From Ancylobacter oerskovii (GTDB lineage Bacteria > Pseudomonadota > Alphaproteobacteria > Rhizobiales > Xanthobacteraceae): a stretch of DNA of 64,000 bases. The stretch lies in NCBI RefSeq assembly GCF_018390555.1, contig NZ_JAHBGB010000044.1, positions 709,424 through 773,423 of the forward strand, written 5' to 3'. Shown here one piece after another: positions 33,645-41,548 of the stretch; the first letter of the stretch is position 1; the number at the start of each line of letters is the position of its first letter. Below the pieces are notes generated by a model. The model was not told the DNA's origin. It ran no database searches and saw only the letters and a list, made by a program, of their open reading frames with translations. Made by a program: the position numbers and the translations under genes.

Positions 33645-34481
33645 TTATTGGCTTTCCACGGGAAACATTTTCGCGGCCAACAACGCCACTTCAGTGCGGT
33701 TTTTTGCGTTGAATTTCTTCATGATGTTACGAACATGCACCTTAACAGTGCTTTCACACATATTGAGCTGGTAGGCGATGATCTTGTTGGGAGCGCCACT
33801 GCGCAAGGCTCGGGCTACCATCATTTGCTTGTGGGACCCAAAGGCATCTCGTAGCTCAATTGGATGATCAGACCCCTCAAAAGAATTAGGCGAGCCATCT
33901 AGAAAGCTGGAGCTAGGTATGTAAGTTCCGCCCGCCATTAGTAAATGGAGAATTTGTATCATAAGTCGGAGAGATAAATTGGTTGGAAGGTATCCCTTGG
34001 CGCCTGTCTGCATGACATCGACCACGCTCTTCGCTGTCTCATCATCGCATAAAACCGCAAAACTGATTGACGGATGGTGTAGCTGTAGCTGCCCGACGTC
34101 GGATCGAAGTTTCTCCACGCCAATTTTATTTCCAAAGGCGCGTGGTAGCGACAGCAGAATCAACGAGGTATTTTCACTATCGCCCAACGCCATCCACTCA
34201 CGAAAATCTAAATAAGTATCAAAATCACAACTCTTATCAGTCATTCGAAGAGATCTGACCATGCTCTGCGCATGTAATACGCGAGGCTCAATCAGGACGA
34301 TGAAGTCGCGGCGAATTAGAGCCTCGTTACTCCTTGTCGGATACGATTGCGTGCCTCGATCATTGTGTCCTGACGCATGAGCGGCCGATTGCGGCTCGGC
34401 GGGCGACGCTGAATATTCAGCTACATCTTCAGTATCCATATGAAAAATATCACCATCTGTGTACAGAATCGCTAGCGGCAT
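33645..34481 (-). CDS. LuxR-type response regulator with degenerate receiver
   Basis: About 278 residues. The C-terminal LuxR/FixJ helix-turn-helix is clear: GSHKQMMVARALRSGAPNKI, then IAYQLNMCESTVKVHVRNIM and KKFNAKNRTEVALLAAK. The N-terminal half folds like a receiver (DFIVLIEPRVLHAQSMVRSL, then SFAVLCDDETAKSVVDVMQT and GAKGYLPTNLS) but the phospho-acceptor position lacks an obvious Asp. It could therefore be an orphan regulator not controlled by a kinase. The start is uncertain among ATG 34481, ATG 34439 and TTG 34511. AT-rich relative to the phage. Regulators of this type can control host functions from mobile DNA. Confidence 0.75.
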   Translation of the reverse strand: MPLAILYTDGDIFHMDTEDVAEYSASPAEPQSAAHASGHNDRGTQSYPTRSNEALIRRDFIVLIEPRVLHAQSMVRSLRMTDKSCDFDTYLDFREWMALGDSENTSLILLSLPRAFGNKIGVEKLRSDVGQLQLHHPSISFAVLCDDETAKSVVDVMQTGAKGYLPTNLSLRLMIQILHLLMAGGTYIPSSSFLDGSPNSFEGSDHPIELRDAFGSHKQMMVARALRSGAPNKIIAYQLNMCESTVKVHVRNIMKKFNAKNRTEVALLAAKMFPVESQ

Positions 34482-34614
34482 ATCCGCTTGACAGTCGAGA
34501 TCCGCAGGCAAAACTGTATCTGGCTACAACGAGTGGTAGGCGCATTTTCAACGCGCCCCCAAAAGTAGTAGCACTTTCGCAGCATCGATGGGATGGTCAA
34601 AAGGAGTAGGCAGT

Positions 34615-34812
34615 TCACCTTTCGGCTTTGTCCTGCGCCACTGGCGGGGTGGGCATCGCCGCCGTGGTGCCAAACACAGCCACATCGCGATCGACCGTCG
34701 CCACGTAGCCCTCGCCATAGTGACGGCTCCAAAGGGGGGGGGCGAGCGCCTTGCGCAGACGATAGCCCGCCTTGGTCAGCTGACGAGGGACAGCAACTTC
34801 GGAGACGGACAT
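34615..34812 (-). CDS. Hypothetical protein, 65 aa
   Basis: A 65-residue protein, MSVSEVAVPRQLTKAGYRLR, then KALAPPLWSRHYGEGYVATV. ATG 34812 is decided by GGAGGG six bases upstream. Possibly a small DNA- or membrane-associated protein. Not recognised. Confidence 0.45.
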   Translation of the reverse strand: MSVSEVAVPRQLTKAGYRLRKALAPPLWSRHYGEGYVATVDRDVAVFGTTAAMPTPPVAQDKAER

Positions 34813-34969
34813 AGATAGCCCTCCATGGGTTGCATCAACTGACGGGCGCACATTTAACGTCGCATTGCCGAACCAGTGCTATCGTCAGCAGCTGCGGACC
34901 TGGCCTATCCAGCCTCATGGCAAAGGCTTCGCGTCAGGCCCGGACGGCGAACATATCCGACTAACACCC

Positions 34970-35554
34970 TTATCCGTTCAAATTGCCAGGGAAGTCGTAG
35001 CGCGTACGGAGCGCTCGGTAGGCGATTGCATCGACGTTGTCAGCATCTCGATGGCTGATGTCGCTATGGTCACCGTCGCCGTGCAATATCTCGCGCGCGA
35101 CGACCCGCCAATATCGATCAACAGCCGACGCCATTGCGGATTCAGAGATTGCCGACCCAAGTCTCAGATCGGCTTCACATATTGCCCGAGCGCGGGCTTC
35201 AAGGTTGTTTTCCATGGCGTAGTCTATCACGCACATAGATATCGTACCGAAACGTTGACGTGATGTAGAAAAATCTTCCCTCTCACCAGCTTCGGCCCGC
35301 TCCAGCACCGCTTCGCGGACGGGTTCGGGTGTCGACGGGGCGGCAAGGGCGTAGAGGGCGCTTGGAAGTAAATTTATCACACGTGATGAATTTGAACCAA
35401 ATCGTTCGGCTACTTGCATGAACCGGTTGGCCGACGCCTGGCTCATTTCAAATTCTGCATCCACCCATTGCATGAAATTGCTGTGCCCGAGAGCCTCCTT
35501 TTGCTCGGACAGCTCCCGCCCAACTTCAATAATGCTCTCGGCGGCAAGCTGCAT
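34970..35554 (-). CDS. DUF3102 phage protein
   Basis: The DUF3102 pattern is unmistakable: ESIIEVGRELSEQKEALGHS, then NFMQWVDAEFEMSQASANRF and MQVAERFGSNSSRVINLLP. DUF3102 proteins are encoded in many prophages and islands and may bind DNA. ATG 35554 is the first ATG clear of the divergent gene, but homology with the family seems to extend about 20 residues upstream (SARAAAERIRG), where no start codon exists in frame. The gene may use a non-standard start or have lost its 5' end. The C-terminal half is unfamiliar. Confidence 0.7.
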   Translation of the reverse strand: MQLAAESIIEVGRELSEQKEALGHSNFMQWVDAEFEMSQASANRFMQVAERFGSNSSRVINLLPSALYALAAPSTPEPVREAVLERAEAGEREDFSTSRQRFGTISMCVIDYAMENNLEARARAICEADLRLGSAISESAMASAVDRYWRVVAREILHGDGDHSDISHRDADNVDAIAYRALRTRYDFPGNLNG

Positions 35555-35635
35555 CCGCCCCCGGATGCGTTCGGCAGCGGCCCGCGCAGAAGCGGCAGAC
35601 GAACCGTGATATAAGCGCCCTCTTAGGAGGCGGAC

Positions 35636-35860
35636 ATGTCTGACAGCCGGCGCAAGACCCCAATCATGGGGATCACCACCAAGGACAGCGACAAGTGGTT
35701 CAAGGTCGCGGCGCATCGCGCTGCGCGGCGTGCCACCCGGATTAGCGTTGCTCGCGGAGACGAACCGCCGCATACGCGCGAGCATGGGGATCCTTGGGGC
35801 GCACCGAAGGATGGCAAGGCCTACTGGCCCGAGGCGCCCGACAAGTTCATGCGGAAGTAG
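35636..35860 (+). CDS. Rhizobiales conserved hypothetical, 74 aa
   Basis: A 74-residue protein: GITTKDSDKWFKVAAHRAAR, RATRISVARGD, then EHGDPWGAPKDGKAYWPEAP and the end FMRK. I recall this small family (ending WMRK/FMRK) as widespread in Rhizobiales, of unknown function. TAGGAGGCGGAC gives a near-ideal ribosome binding site. Divergent from the DUF3102 gene. Confidence 0.65.
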   Translation: MSDSRRKTPIMGITTKDSDKWFKVAAHRAARRATRISVARGDEPPHTREHGDPWGAPKDGKAYWPEAPDKFMRK

Positions 35861-35890
35861 ATAAGCAAGGCCACGCTCGACGCACCTGCT

Positions 35891-36103
35891 CTATCTCGGC
35901 TGAACCGGCGGCGTCTGGAGATCTTTGGGCCCCTTGGGGGCATCTGTAGGTTCTACCTGGCCAGACTGCTGCTCGTGAAGCGTGTCTGCATGATAGAGGT
36001 TAAACCCGACGAAGATCGTCACCATCATCAGCGCGACGATTCCCAAGATCAGTACTGCCGCCTTCCCGGAACCTCGTGGCGGGGGCGAATGATTTGCAAG
36101 CAT
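35891..36103 (-). CDS. Small single-pass membrane protein
   Basis: A 70-residue protein with one membrane helix (AAVLILGIVALMMVTIFVGF) and a hydrophilic, proline-rich C-terminus. ATG 36103 is preferred over GTG 36112 given the GAGGTGAG upstream. Not recognised. Confidence 0.5.
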   Translation of the reverse strand: MLANHSPPPRGSGKAAVLILGIVALMMVTIFVGFNLYHADTLHEQQSGQVEPTDAPKGPKDLQTPPVQPR

Positions 36104-36194
36104 CGGTCTCACCTCGCTTGGCGGGAGTGACTTTGCTCTGCTAACCCGGCCATGCCCACAGCTGTTCCAACTGCTGACCGGGCTCTTGCGTTCG

Positions 36195-36314
36195 ATGAGG
36201 GGAACGGTCAGTGAGCGCCTGCGTTATAAGACTGCCGGACAGACCCCCGCCCGGAACGTCTTGCGGCGGCGGATCGTCGCTGACGAGAAGGTGCGCGAAT
36301 TCAAGTGCGAGTGA
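36195..36314 (+). CDS. Possible 39-residue peptide
   Basis: ATG 36195 opens a 39-codon frame rich in basic residues (RLRYKTAGQTPARNVLRRRI, ending EFKCE). The content looks coding but the size is small and the ribosome binding site weak. It overlaps the start of the next gene. Alternatively the stretch is leader sequence for that gene. Confidence 0.25.
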   Translation: MRGTVSERLRYKTAGQTPARNVLRRRIVADEKVREFKCE

Positions 36315-36700
36315 AGCTTTCGCATTGGCGAAAACCCGCTGTTGCGATGCGGAACCTTCCGCCGTCGACGGCGTTTTGTCGTGGTGAGGTCTTCTCTCAG
36401 GTGACGCGGATGGAGCTGTTAAGGTCGTTTAAGGGAGAGGGCTGGCTCCGGATTCTGGGAGCAAGCGCCACCACCGCCCATTACGAGCTCTCTGTGATGC
36501 TACGGGAGAGCATACCTGCGCTCCGCGAAGTGATCGTAAGGGGGCACGTCTCTTCCGAGGGTAAACCTGTTATGGGTGCTCGGCTCGGCCGGGCCGTTCT
36601 AACCCTCGAAGATGGCAGCAGCCACAACGTCGATGTCACCGAGATCACCCATAACGGGATGGAATTGCACTTCCTGCCTCCGCTACGCCTCCGATCATAG
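36305..36700 (+). CDS. Hypothetical protein with beta-barrel-like C-terminus
   Basis: Up to 131 residues. The C-terminal 60 residues (ALREVIVRGHVSSEGKPVMG, ARLGRAVLTLEDGSSHNVDV) alternate like a small beta barrel and could be a diverged PilZ-type domain, though the RxxxR and DxSxxG signatures are missing. The start is uncertain among GTG 36305 and ATGs at 36350 and 36410. Not recognised. Confidence 0.4.
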   Translation: MRVKLSHWRKPAVAMRNLPPSTAFCRGEVFSQVTRMELLRSFKGEGWLRILGASATTAHYELSVMLRESIPALREVIVRGHVSSEGKPVMGARLGRAVLTLEDGSSHNVDVTEITHNGMELHFLPPLRLRS

Positions 36701-36767
36701 TCCCCCAAATTGGTTGCATTGCACCGCCGACGCGTCTTAGCCTTGATGACGGCGACGGAGATGTGCG

Positions 36768-37007
36768 ATGCAATCCTTGATAGATCAGCCGCTCACGCGG
36801 CCCATCGTGCTCAACACCAGTCCTCCCCGCACAATTGGCACGGTGCTCGCCGCTATCGCCTGCCTGAACGACCGCGGCTTCTCCGACGATGAGATTGACC
36901 GAACCATCGAGCAGCTTATGCGGGCCGCCGGTAGCGGCGATGCCGCAGCCATAGCGATGGCTACGGACGAATTGGAAGCCATGTTGCGCCGGCATGGCCT
37001 GGTGTAG
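36768..37007 (+). CDS. Hypothetical helical protein, 79 aa
   Basis: A 79-residue protein, mostly helical in the second half (LNDRGFSDDEIDRTIEQLMR, AAAIAMATDELEAMLRRHGL). CGGAGATG precedes the start. Content and codon use agree with the GC-rich host. Not recognised. Confidence 0.5.
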   Translation: MQSLIDQPLTRPIVLNTSPPRTIGTVLAAIACLNDRGFSDDEIDRTIEQLMRAAGSGDAAAIAMATDELEAMLRRHGLV

Positions 37008-37133
37008 GTGGGGCATCATGCTAATGCGGCCCGTTCAAGCACCTGCTCACGGACGGCGGCAAGCAAGAAACCGAATAGGCGACCCAGCCAGGAGCCACCA
37101 CCACGGCCCCTGGCGCAACTCCGGGAAGCACTC

Positions 37134-37307
37134 TTACAACTTGTCTTCTCTCTTATTGGGCAAGGGTGTAGTCATTTGCCCAAGCGCCGTGTCGGCATTC
37201 TTGACGAGATGTTCGAACTGCTTGTTGGTGCTCATAACATAGTGCAGTAAGCTATACACTGCCTGACGAAGCAGGCTTATTTCTTTTTCAAGCTCTTCGT
37301 TTGTCAT
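37134..37307 (-). CDS. Small helical protein, 57 aa
   Basis: ATG 37307 with GGAGACGCC upstream opens a clean 57-residue protein: MTNEELEKEISLLRQAVYSL, then YVMSTNKQFEHLVKNADTAL. It is amphipathic and predicted to be a helical dimer. It lies 23 bases after the gene at 37331-37711 on the same strand and is likely co-transcribed. Not recognised. Confidence 0.55.
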   Translation of the reverse strand: MTNEELEKEISLLRQAVYSLLHYVMSTNKQFEHLVKNADTALGQMTTPLPNKREDKL

Positions 37308-37330
37308 AGAGGCGTCTCCATGTTCTCCAG

Positions 37331-37711
37331 TTAGTCTTCTTGAACAATATCGAATTCTCGACCGCTTAGATTTTGTCCACTTATGGTCAAGACAATATTA
37401 AATCTTTTGAATAAACTAAAGAATTCTTGGAGTGTAGGCTCGAATTTGCGCTGATAAAGAGTAGGTGTGTCTGTTTGCTGAAGAATTTGCTTGGCGCCGT
37501 CAAAGCCCGCGGCGCGCAGTACAAGTGCGTCCACCCACGGTATGCCGTCAGTGCTACCACTATGAAATCTTATGGCGAGAAGCGCCTCATCGTCACGGAG
37601 GAGGCCCTTCTCCCGGAGATGATCATGGATTCCTCCCTGATCACCGTTATCGGCAGCAACAGTTCCATCCCAATCGCCGTACTGGACGCCAGCTTTTAGT
37701 GCCTCGGGCAT
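37331..37711 (-). CDS. Hypothetical protein behind conserved leader B
   Basis: A 126-residue protein (MPEALKAGVQYGDWDGTVAA, GGIHDHLREKGLLRDDEALL, then IVLTISGQNLSGREFDIVQE). GGAGGTTGGG at ideal distance decides ATG 37711. The upstream leader is shared with the gene at 32711-32971. The second half is AT-rich compared with the first. First gene of a probable two-gene operon. Not recognised. Confidence 0.5.
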   Translation of the reverse strand: MPEALKAGVQYGDWDGTVAADNGDQGGIHDHLREKGLLRDDEALLAIRFHSGSTDGIPWVDALVLRAAGFDGAKQILQQTDTPTLYQRKFEPTLQEFFSLFKRFNIVLTISGQNLSGREFDIVQED

Positions 37712-37790
37712 TCCCAACCTCCACACCTCACTGGTAGCACCCTGCCACGCCTGCAACCGGCTGGAAAGGGGGCGGCATGATGTGCACGGC
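37712..37790 (-). repeat. Conserved leader sequence, copy B
   Basis: On the minus strand: GCCGCCCCC, GCCGGTTGCAGGCGTGG, AGGGTGCTACC, TGAGGTGTGGAGG, followed by the ATG. Same order and spacing as copy A at 32972-33040. Confidence 0.55.
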
Positions 37791-37890
37791 GAGGATAGGC
37801 CGCGTTCAGGAGTGCCGAGACTTGCGCGGGAGTCGGCCGGACACTTGACCGCGTCGCGGTCTAGGTTTCCCGTGCTTCGACCGTATGCTG

Positions 37891-38667
37891 CTAGAGCGGC
37901 CGGCTTCGAATGAACTCTTCGAGCACCATCTGGACCGCGCCCGCCTTGATTAGGCGTAAGCGATGTTGACCCCCTCTAACGATGACGCCAGCCAAGTGAA
38001 TGGAAAAGCCTTCCGTATCGTGTAGCAGACAGAAAGCGGCGCCGCCGCTCATACCGTCCGGGTCGAAGCTCAACGGCTTCAGCGGAGCGATCACGTGCAC
38101 CGCATCGTCAGAACCGCCTCCGATGAAGCGGCAAAGCACGAAGCACTGACCTAACTCGATATGCCTAGCGTCGGCATCGTAGTTCCTTCCCTTCGTAGGA
38201 TACCCATAGGCGAGGAGAGCGACGACGTTATCGGCGGGCACGTCCGGGTGTTGATGTCGAAAATCCAAGAACAGAGCTCGGAGGTCAGACAGTTCTATGC
38301 ACGGGCCTGTAAAATCGAAAATCACGATTTGATTATGATCGCCGTCATTGATTTCCGCGGACCACCAGATTGCTCCACCGGAGGTAATGCATCGCGATTG
38401 CTTGCCGTTCGGAAGCATGATGCAAACACTCTCAAAATCTTCCTCCGTAAGTTGATGTCGCGTACATATGAGGAAATAGCGGTCCTTATATCTCAGAAGC
38501 GTGGCAGATCCTGGCAGATAGACGGGATACTCGTCCGATCCTGTCCAAACCGCTAGACAGACACAATACCGAGAGAGCGCCCTCTGTAAGCTATGGCCCG
38601 GCAAAAAGAGGCCGTTGTGTCTCACGGATAGATTCACAAAATCCTGGGATATCGTGCGTTTTTCCAT
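37891..38667 (-). CDS. Trypsin-like serine protease, intracellular
   Basis: A 258-residue protein with the order of a chymotrypsin-fold protease: His in LICTRHQLTEEDF, a likely catalytic Asp in INDGDHNQIVIFDFTG, and the nucleophile Ser in DPDGMSGGAAFCLL (GMSGG). There is no signal peptide, so it should act inside the cell. It stands alone between unknown genes. Trypsin-like domains without export signals are frequent parts of bacterial anti-phage systems, where they act as effectors, but no partner sensor is recognisable here. The minus-strand gene at 38764 upstream could be co-transcribed. Confidence 0.7.
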   Translation of the reverse strand: MEKRTISQDFVNLSVRHNGLFLPGHSLQRALSRYCVCLAVWTGSDEYPVYLPGSATLLRYKDRYFLICTRHQLTEEDFESVCIMLPNGKQSRCITSGGAIWWSAEINDGDHNQIVIFDFTGPCIELSDLRALFLDFRHQHPDVPADNVVALLAYGYPTKGRNYDADARHIELGQCFVLCRFIGGGSDDAVHVIAPLKPLSFDPDGMSGGAAFCLLHDTEGFSIHLAGVIVRGGQHRLRLIKAGAVQMVLEEFIRSRPL

Positions 38668-38763
38668 GACCCATCTGCTCGTCGCGTTTTAGCCCGTAGT
38701 CGGCGGTGGATCATTTGGCTGCCCATCCTACCCCCGCAAGTGGTCCCCGCCTATCTCTTGGCG

Positions 38764-39378
38764 TTAAAATTCAATAATCGGCTCGAACCATGTATATGTC
38801 AGCTGCTCATCGTGGTTGATAATAAGTTCTCGCGCCTTTGATGTTAGCATGGTCTTCCCCTCGAACTCTCGTTCGATTTTCGAAGCGGCATCCGGCACCC
38901 CACAGCGGAAAATAACGCGCTTGATCCCAACAGCCTCTTCTGCGCGACGAAGGTTGTGCAGTAGGTTGGCGCGACACGCGGCCACCCTTAGCTGCCTCTG
39001 CATTTCTTCAATGGCAAAGCGGACATCGCTAACGGCAAGCGCATCGACAAAGCCGCGACCAATCTTGGCGTTGGATCGATAGCCGATTTCTTTCAGTTCA
39101 TCTTTCGCCAGTAAGCGCCCAGCCCGCGTGATTGCGGTGATCGAGCCCTCCGCCCTCCCGCCAATGGCTTTGAATGCGGCATCGATAATCCAATCCGAGG
39201 CTTCTGGCTTGAACAGTCCAGATTGGCGCAGGCGTCGGTCGATATCTTCGCGGCTCGGAAACGCATCGAAGAATTCTGGTCCGCTGGCGTCGATCGTCAC
39301 GGCTTTGACAGATGCGTTGCGCTCGCCAATCGATTGAGCGGGCGCCGCGCGACCAAATAGGCGTGAGAACCAGGACAT
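38764..39378 (-). CDS. Hypothetical protein, 204 aa
   Basis: A 204-residue protein starting MSWFSRLFGRAAPAQS at ATG 39378 behind a G-rich stretch. Middle helices (VDALAVSDVRFAIEEMQRQL, RANLLHNLRRAEEAVGIKRV) suggest a helical bundle. The N-terminal WFSRLFGR is amphipathic and could bind membrane. Not recognised. Separated from the protease gene by 96 bases on the same strand. Confidence 0.5.
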   Translation of the reverse strand: MSWFSRLFGRAAPAQSIGERNASVKAVTIDASGPEFFDAFPSREDIDRRLRQSGLFKPEASDWIIDAAFKAIGGRAEGSITAITRAGRLLAKDELKEIGYRSNAKIGRGFVDALAVSDVRFAIEEMQRQLRVAACRANLLHNLRRAEEAVGIKRVIFRCGVPDAASKIEREFEGKTMLTSKARELIINHDEQLTYTWFEPIIEF

Positions 39379-39413
39379 CAATTCCCCCCAAAGGAATTCT
39401 TCCCGCGGCGGCC

Positions 39414-39617
39414 TCACTTCCCCGCCCGCCGCGGATGCACGAACGGCAGGAAGTCGTCGTCGTAGTCCTCGTGCGCGAAATAATCCAACGCGCGCTGGCC
39501 CTCCGGCAGATCGAAGTCCGGACACTCGCCGTCCGGTCCCGACAGCAGGCGGCCGATGACCTGGTAGGCCTGCTGGACCTTGGCCTCGAGCTGTTCGATG
39601 CGTTCATTGGGGGTCAT
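39414..39617 (-). CDS. Small coiled-coil protein, 67 aa
   Basis: A 67-residue protein with a short coiled coil (MTPNERIEQLEAKVQQAYQV) and an acidic C-terminus (DYFAHEDYDDDFLPFVHP). It overlaps the HTH gene before it by four bases and is the second gene of that operon. Confidence 0.55.
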   Translation of the reverse strand: MTPNERIEQLEAKVQQAYQVIGRLLSGPDGECPDFDLPEGQRALDYFAHEDYDDDFLPFVHPRRAGK

Positions 39618-39928
39618 GGGGTGGTCCTATTACGAAGGGCCTGACGAGCGGCCAATCGGGCGTCCCGCGCCTTCTTCGCGTGGGCGGCTATGTCGGCGTA
39701 CGCCTGTTCCACCTGCTGCTTCGTAGCGTGGTGCGCCCAAGGCTCCTTGGCGGGCAAGCGTATCGCATCCCACAGGGCGGCCAAGTCACCTTCACTGAAG
39801 CGATATTCACGGCCTATTCGAGCGCACCTGCCATACCGCCGTGCGAGCCGGGCAACCATCCGCGGTGTAGTCCGCAGCCGGTCGGCGGCTTCCTCAAGGG
39901 TGTAGATCGTGCCTAGGGCTGCTGTCAT
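39614..39928 (-). CDS. Helix-turn-helix protein (MerR/excisionase-like)
   Basis: A 104-residue protein. The N-terminal winged helix-turn-helix reads TLEEAADRLRTTPRMVARLA, then RRYGRCARIGREYRFSEGDL, the excisionase/MerR pattern with a beta wing. A basic helical tail follows. It could be an excisionase or regulator. Second in a minus-strand run of three genes from 40233 to 39414. Confidence 0.65.
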   Translation of the reverse strand: MTAALGTIYTLEEAADRLRTTPRMVARLARRYGRCARIGREYRFSEGDLAALWDAIRLPAKEPWAHHATKQQVEQAYADIAAHAKKARDARLAARQALRNRTTP

Positions 39929-39936
39929 GGCGGCAA

Positions 39937-40233
39937 CTAGATCGGTTCGACCAGCGCGCGCGGGGCGCGAGGCTTCCTCGGCTTAGGCTTGCGCACATAC
40001 GGCCCGTCGGGGAGCTTGAATGGATCAGACTCCACGTTGCTGGGGCGCTCTGCCAGCTTCGCCTCAACGGTCGGCCAATGCCAGCGAATGATCTGCCCAC
40101 GGTTCACCGCAGCAGGCGGGATGAAACCGGAGCGCACCCACTGGTCGAACGTGTCTGGGCTGATTTCCAGCAATGCCGCCGCTGTCTTGCGGGACACAAA
40201 AACCAGGCGGATGTTGTCGTCTGCAGATGTCAT
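39937..40233 (-). CDS. Helix-turn-helix protein, 98 aa
   Basis: A 98-residue protein: VFVSRKTAAALLEISPDTFD, then QWVRSGFIPPAAVNRGQIIR, a MerR/excisionase-type helix-turn-helix. The C-terminus is basic and proline-rich (YVRKPKPRKPRAPRA). ATG 40233 is decided by CAGGAG eight bases upstream. Divergent from the + strand gene at 40348, so the gap between holds both promoters. Confidence 0.65.
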   Translation of the reverse strand: MTSADDNIRLVFVSRKTAAALLEISPDTFDQWVRSGFIPPAAVNRGQIIRWHWPTVEAKLAERPSNVESDPFKLPDGPYVRKPKPRKPRAPRALVEPI

Positions 40234-40347
40234 GTGGGCGCTCCTGATGCGGCCATGAAAGCATGGGAACGTAACAGGAACAATACGGCGCATGGTGTGG
40301 GCGCGGCATAAGTGTCTATGACGCTCCCATCATCAAGGGAGAAGACG

Positions 40348-40680
40348 ATGAGCCACCCCACACCCAACCAGATCCGCTTCGTTGTTGAGCCGCGGCTGGT
40401 CCCGCCGACCAAGGCGGCCCGGCGGCTGCATCTGACGATTGCCGAGTTCAATCTGAAGCGGGAAGCTCTATTCCGTGCCGGCTTTCCGCAGGCATGCTCG
40501 GTGACAGGCCACTATGACCTAGTGGCGATCGACGCTTGGCTGGACGGACGTCGCGCAGGTGGAGAGACCACTGACCCGATGGCGGAAGCCAGACGAAAGC
40601 TAGACGCAAGGCGAGCAGCGCGCATCGCTGAAAGGGACAATGTCCCACCGTGCCACCCGAGGGGCAGCCGCAAGTCGTAG
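40348..40680 (+). CDS. Small HTH-like protein, 110 aa
   Basis: A 110-residue protein: RLVPPTKAARRLHLTIAEFN, then FRAGFPQACSVTGHYDLVAI and DAWLDGRRAG, the recognition pattern used by phage DNA-binding adaptors. The second half is a basic helix. ATG 40348 is decided by AAGGGAG seven bases upstream. A hairpin (TCCCCCGCGAGGGGA) follows at 40681. Confidence 0.6.
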   Translation: MSHPTPNQIRFVVEPRLVPPTKAARRLHLTIAEFNLKREALFRAGFPQACSVTGHYDLVAIDAWLDGRRAGGETTDPMAEARRKLDARRAARIAERDNVPPCHPRGSRKS

Positions 40681-40737
40681 TCCCCCGCGAGGGGACGCTT
40701 GCAGATTCGCGGAAACGGGGGCAACGTGTCCGTGGGT

Positions 40738-41013
40738 GTGAGAACCTGGACCAGTGATAGACCGCATATTCCCTGGCAGGAATTGCCCTGACGCCTGGCA
40801 GCGTTGGGCGGCGGTCGAAATGCATGCTGCCGGTAACGGCAGAGCAACGGACGAGCTTGGCGGCTCGGCTCCGAACCGGATCATATTGTCCGGGGGCGGC
40901 CGTTCTGTCCAGCCTGAAAAGGTAAAAGCGTCCGACTCGTCTCACTGGCGAGTTCTCACCCCCCGGATGCCGGTTCCGACCGCCGGCACGGCTGTGAGAG
41001 GCCGAACCAGTGA
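40738..41013. repeat. Three copies of a GTGAGA-n8-CCAGTGA motif
   Basis: The gap 40681-41023 (343 bases) has no gene I can support. It contains a 20-base motif three times: 40738-40757 forward, 40942-40959 inverted and shorter by two bases, 40994-41013 forward. The ends GTGAGA and CCAGTGA are conserved and the middle varies. The last copy ends 10 bases before the next gene. These look like protein-binding sites. Confidence 0.45.
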
Positions 41014-41023
41014 GCCAATCCCC

Positions 41024-41548
41024 ATGCTAATCGATCCCGACTACGGGCAAGCCCCGATTGCCGACCGCGCCACGACAAGGCGCGACCTGATCCTCATCAT
41101 CGACCGCGCCATAGAGGTGCTGGACGCCCTTGAGGGCGACGCAGACGCCGAGCATGAGTTCGGCTGGACGTTGGGCGTCAATCAGGACGACGCCTTGGCG
41201 TGGTGCACGCTAGACCCATCCGGGACCGCCGAGCCTGACGACGATGGCGGCGGCGACATCAATGACGAGCCGCATGATGCTGAGGATGAGGACACGGGCA
41301 TAGCTGACCCGGATGCCCTTCACCTTCGGCGCGATGAGAGGTGGTTCAGTCAGCAGATGGAAGACACACGCGTTGAGCGGCGGACAGCCAGCGAGTCGGC
41401 CCTGCATCAACTGGCAGATATGACAGGCCGGCCCCAGCAGGCCACCAGCTTCCCGAGAATCACGTTCCGGCCTCGCCGCTCTCGTGGCGACATTCCGGTG
41501 CGCTATGCCGAGGTGGTCAACGGCCAGCTGGTGGAGGTGGCGCGATGA
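41024..41548 (+). CDS. Rhizobiales conserved hypothetical, 174 aa
   Basis: A 174-residue protein. The first part (TRRDLILIIDRAIEVLDALE, then HEFGWTLGVNQDDALAWC) resembles a hypothetical family common in Rhizobiales genomes and phages with IDxAIxxLDALDGD. A long acidic linker (about 70-100) leads to a basic C-terminal domain (RITFRPRRSRGDIPVRYAEV). The frame is open far upstream, but ATG 41024 is the first start after the motif repeats. Overlaps the next gene by four bases. Confidence 0.55.
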   Translation: MLIDPDYGQAPIADRATTRRDLILIIDRAIEVLDALEGDADAEHEFGWTLGVNQDDALAWCTLDPSGTAEPDDDGGGDINDEPHDAEDEDTGIADPDALHLRRDERWFSQQMEDTRVERRTASESALHQLADMTGRPQQATSFPRITFRPRRSRGDIPVRYAEVVNGQLVEVAR

